DNA of 8,963 nucleotides from Bacteroidales bacterium (GTDB taxonomy: Bacteria; Bacteroidota; Bacteroidia; Bacteroidales; Muribaculaceae). Position 1 is the first letter of the stretch. The number at the start of each line of letters is the position of its first letter. The stretch lies in contig JAUNCU010000120.1 in the NCBI GenBank assembly GCA_030526455.1, positions 1 to 8,963 of the forward strand. Direction: 5' to 3'. Position numbers and translations under genes: made by a program. The notes below the pieces were generated by a model. It did no database searches. It saw only the letters and a list, made by a program, of their open reading frames with translations, and was not told where the DNA came from. Below are positions 6,986 through 8,963 of this stretch, in pieces.

Positions 6986-7055
6986 TTGCGCAAAAACCGC
7001 GCAAACCCAATAAAAAATCATCCTCAAGAGCAAGCCTCAAGAGGATGATTTTTTT
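6986..7055. terminator. Double hairpin, probably a bidirectional terminator
   Basis: A first hairpin, TTGCGC at 6986-6991 with GCGCAA at 6999-7004, follows the stop codon. The main stem pairs 7012-7025 with 7041-7054: CATCCTC with GAGGATG, extended by A-T pairs. The loop is 15 bases. Seven T residues lie at 7049-7055 and six A residues at 7012-7017, so both strands end in U tracts and either direction could terminate. CCTCAAGAG occurs twice, at 7022-7030 and 7035-7043. Confidence 0.88.
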
Positions 7056-7098
7056 GTGTGTGTATTCTGTTCACTAAATACCAATGCGAGGGGAGCAT

Positions 7099-7197
7099 AT
7101 GGTAGGGACGCGATACATCGCGTCCGTATTAGGGGCGTTGGTAATCAATATAATAGACATTGCCTGGCGCGGACGCGAAGTATCGCGTCCCTACCAT
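7099..7197. repeat. Nested palindromic repeat (MITE- or REP-like)
   Basis: Arms 7099-7126 and 7170-7197 are inverted copies of 28 bp with one mismatch (A7117/A7179), around 43 bases of unrelated sequence. Each arm is itself a near-perfect hairpin: GGACGCGAT-AC-ATCGCGTCC at 7106-7125, and GGACGCGA with TCGCGTCC at 7171-7190. No reading frame is supported inside. The layout suits a small non-autonomous mobile or REP-type element. No target-site duplication is obvious. Confidence 0.75.
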
Positions 7198-7229
7198 CGG
7201 CTACAATTTAACACATCCTCGCCCATCTA

Positions 7230-7343
7230 GGAAAAAGTGGTGAAAATCCACAAAAAATGACGGAAAAAGTGGTGAAAATGGGCGGAAATCAATGGAAAAA
7301 GTGGTGGAAATCCACAAAAAATGACGGAAAAAGTGGTGAATAT
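7230..7343. repeat. Four tandem repeats with exact 32-bp period
   Basis: Copies start at 7230, 7262, 7294 and 7326. Each opens with GGAAAAAGTGGTG and continues with a near-identical core, GGAAAAAGTGGTGAAAAT in copies 1 and 2. Copies 1 and 3 agree at 31 of 32 bases. Copy 2 differs after the core, so the array also has a 64-bp higher-order unit. The last copy keeps only the core and ends on the -33 element of the next promoter. In copies 1 and 3 a GTGG...CCAC inverted repeat is present. Confidence 0.9.
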
Positions 7344-7374
7344 TTGCTTAATCCATTCATATTGAGTACTTTTG
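7343..7374 (+). promoter_or_regulatory. Bacteroidales-type promoter of the ATPase gene
   Basis: TTTG at 7343-7346 and TACTTTTG at 7367-7374 are separated by 20 bases. This fits the Bacteroidales primary-sigma pattern (a -33 TTTG and a -7 TAnnTTTG). Transcription would start near 7380, giving a leader of only about 17 bases before the ATG at 7397. The -33 box touches the last 32-bp repeat, so a protein bound to the repeats could affect polymerase. Confidence 0.75.
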
Positions 7375-7396
7375 TGATAATTAAAATTCTCCGAAT

Positions 7397-8770
7397 ATGC
7401 TTAAGCGAAAATTTGCTATCACTATACAGCGCTTCCTTCAGGAAAATCCTCATAAGATTCTCCTTGTGGATGGTGCACGCCAAATTGGGAAATCCTACAT
7501 CATTCGCTATGTGGGAACGCGTATGTTCAAGCACTTTGTGGAAATTAACCTCAAAGAAGATTCTGAGGGCGCGGGTGTATTCAGACATGTAAAATCATGC
7601 CAGGAACTCTACATGCAGTTGGGCTTGTACGCAAAAACAGAGTTGGGCACCAAAGACGACACTTTGGTTTTTCTTGATGAGATTCAGGCTTATCCACATT
7701 TGCTCACTTTGTTGAAGTTTCTCAATCAAGAAGGCCGTTTCCGCTTCATCGCCAGTGGCTCACAGTTGGGGATCGCTCTCTCGCAAACACCCTCCGTGCC
7801 TATAGGTTCAATTTCCATTGAGCACATGTATCCACTCGACTTTGAGGAGTTTATGTGGGCAAATGGCTGTGGTGAAGATGTGATTCAAGTTATGCGTGAG
7901 CAGTATGAGAATGGCTTGCCGCTGAGCGAGTCGCTTCATGCCTATGTGATTACACTCTTCAGATATTACCTACTGGTGGGAGGCCTTCCCGAGGCGGTGA
8001 ATGCATTCTTGGCCGACCATCACACCGTGCATGTGAGGAAAGTGCACAAGATTATTCATGACCTTTATGCTGTGGATGCATCGCAATATGATATGGAAAA
8101 CAAACTCAAGATTCGGCGCATTTACGATCTCATACCAAGCAATCTAGAGAATAAAAAGAAGCGAGTGGTTTTTAAAAACATTGAAGGCAAGCGATGGAAG
8201 AAATTCACCGACTATGCCGATGAATTTGAATACCTTGTGGCTTCTGGGGTGGCGCTTGGTGTTAATGCCATCTCCAACCCTAAACACCCGCTGATTGAAT
8301 CGGAAGTGAAAAACCTCATCAAACTCTATCTTAATGATGTGGGGTTGCTCACCTATTTGCTCTATGGCAACAATGTGAATGCCGTGTTGCATGATGAGTG
8401 CGGCATCAACCTGGGCACTGTATATGAGTCGGTGGTGGCACAAGAATTGCGGGCGCATGGATTCACGCTCTATTATTTCGATAATAAGAAGGTGGGTGAG
8501 GTTGATTTTATCGTCGACGATTTCAACACGCTTTCACCGCATCCGATTGAGGTGAAATCGGGGAAAGATTACACTATCCATAGCGCTCTCTCACGTTTCC
8601 TGAACCCATCTTTCGGTTTCGGAATCAACCGTGCTACGGTTTTCAGTAATGAGCGAGAGGTGCAGCATCGTGAAGGTGTCACCTATATGCCCATTTATTA
8701 CTGCATGTTCCTTCAGCCGTGCAGCGTTGCCGATGTGGCGCTCCCACCATTACCACCACCGGCAATTTAG
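7397..8770 (+). CDS. COG1373/DUF4143-type AAA ATPase with PD-(D/E)XK-like C-terminus
   Basis: This is a 457-residue cytoplasmic protein with no signal peptide. The P-loop is GARQIGKS at residues 26-33, and Walker B is VFLDE with Asp94 and Glu95. A sensor-like ASGSQ follows at 119-123. Two signatures typical of this family come next: MYPLDFEEF at 144-152 and GGLPEAV at 195-201. The C-terminal part has the layout of a PD-(D/E)XK nuclease fold: Glu344 in TVYESVVAQEL, Asp370 in GEVDFIV, and Glu385 and Lys387 in IEVKSGK. The family is widespread in bacteria and archaea, often in multiple copies. Its cellular role is unsettled; links to defence or mobile DNA have been suggested. The body ends near YYCMFLQ (residue 440), followed by an unusual proline-rich end, LPPLPPPAI. 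All motifs are intact, so it is probably functional. It is a single gene with its own promoter and upstream repeats. The start is set by the ATG about 22 bases after the -7 box. Confidence 0.9.
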   Translation: MLKRKFAITIQRFLQENPHKILLVDGARQIGKSYIIRYVGTRMFKHFVEINLKEDSEGAGVFRHVKSCQELYMQLGLYAKTELGTKDDTLVFLDEIQAYPHLLTLLKFLNQEGRFRFIASGSQLGIALSQTPSVPIGSISIEHMYPLDFEEFMWANGCGEDVIQVMREQYENGLPLSESLHAYVITLFRYYLLVGGLPEAVNAFLADHHTVHVRKVHKIIHDLYAVDASQYDMENKLKIRRIYDLIPSNLENKKKRVVFKNIEGKRWKKFTDYADEFEYLVASGVALGVNAISNPKHPLIESEVKNLIKLYLNDVGLLTYLLYGNNVNAVLHDECGINLGTVYESVVAQELRAHGFTLYYFDNKKVGEVDFIVDDFNTLSPHPIEVKSGKDYTIHSALSRFLNPSFGFGINRATVFSNEREVQHREGVTYMPIYYCMFLQPCSVADVALPPLPPPAI

Positions 8771-8963
8771 AGAATGAGCAAGCCTCAAGCCCACGGAAAT
8801 GGCATCATCCTTTCCTGAACCGTCTTGCCTCGAGTGGGGGAGGCAGTCTGAGAACTTGTGGGTTACTACCATAACCGACCCTCTCCGAGGCTCATTCCTT
8901 TGTGGTTTCTTATCTCCAAGCCGCGCTCGAGAATTGCTACGCAATTCACTCGCTTGCATGGAG
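8771..8963. other. Non-coding region rich in inverted repeats
   Basis: No gene is supported. Several pairings are visible. GAATGA at 8772-8777 plus GCCTC at 8782-8786 pair with GAGGC at 8887-8891 plus TCATTC at 8892-8897, enclosing about 100 bases. Inside are TGCCTC/GAGGCA (8826-8831 and 8840-8845) and GGTTA/TAACC (8861-8865 and 8872-8876). Farther on is a perfect GAATTGC-TAC-GCAATTC hairpin at 8931-8947. No T tract follows any of them. It could be a dispersed non-coding repeat, a structured RNA or the edge of an element. The minus strand is open for 69 codons at 8750-8959, but that frame runs into the ATPase gene and has no family signature. Confidence 0.5.

Noticed and set aside
7230..7343. 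CRISPR array
   Set aside because: The gaps between the cores are about 14 bases, copies 1 and 3 share the same gap sequence, and no cas genes are seen. It is a tandem repeat.
7257..7592. 111-codon open frame running through the 32-bp repeats
   Set aside because: Its first part is only the translated repeat, and the rest overlaps the intact ATPase gene in another frame.
8750..8959. 69-codon minus-strand gene at the window end
   Set aside because: It overlaps the ATPase stop, has no start context or domain evidence, and lies in a region dominated by inverted repeats. A conserved protein alignment would be needed to accept it.

Overview
The window looks like chromosomal DNA of a gut-type Bacteroidales bacterium, probably of the Prevotella/Muribaculaceae kind. 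The grounds are: an MG2-plus-TonB-plug secreted protein, two proteins of the Fibrobacter succinogenes major paralogous domain (FISUMP) family, C-terminal tails like those of type IX secretion (T9SS) substrates, promoters of the Bacteroidales TTTG/TAnnTTTG type, and little Shine-Dalgarno signal. The genus is an inference. All genes that can be supported lie on the + strand.

Layout. (1) 1-777: the last codons of an upstream gene overlap by ATGA with a HAD-superfamily hydrolase gene, which ends in a strong intrinsic terminator. (2) 801-3482: a large GC-rich gene for a secreted protein with an N-terminal macroglobulin-like MG2 domain and a C-terminal TonB-receptor plug-like domain but no beta-barrel. 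(3) 3483-4749: a non-coding stretch with a promoter and a structured leader, then an AT-richer gene for a secreted beta-sandwich protein with a sorting-like tail, closed by a long-stemmed terminator. (4) 4911-7055: three closely spaced genes for secreted proteins (FISUMP, short T9SS-tail protein, FISUMP). They appear to be one transcription unit and share a short beta-strand module just after the signal peptide. The unit ends in a hairpin with A/T tracts on both sides, which could work in both directions. (5) 7056-8963: an accessory-looking segment with a 99-bp nested palindrome, four 32-bp tandem repeats abutting a near-consensus promoter, a stand-alone COG1373/DUF4143-type AAA ATPase with a PD-(D/E)XK-like C-terminus, and a non-coding region rich in inverted repeats.

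How the parts work together. Segments 2-4 all encode exported proteins and suggest a cell-surface or extracellular locus, with each block insulated by its own terminator. Segment 5 looks like a separate module: a P-loop ATPase whose promoter sits beside phased repeats that could be operators.

No complete new system can be proved from this sequence. The best leads are the phased 32-bp repeats joined to the ATPase promoter, the nested palindrome beside them, and the three-gene secreted cluster with its shared N-terminal module.
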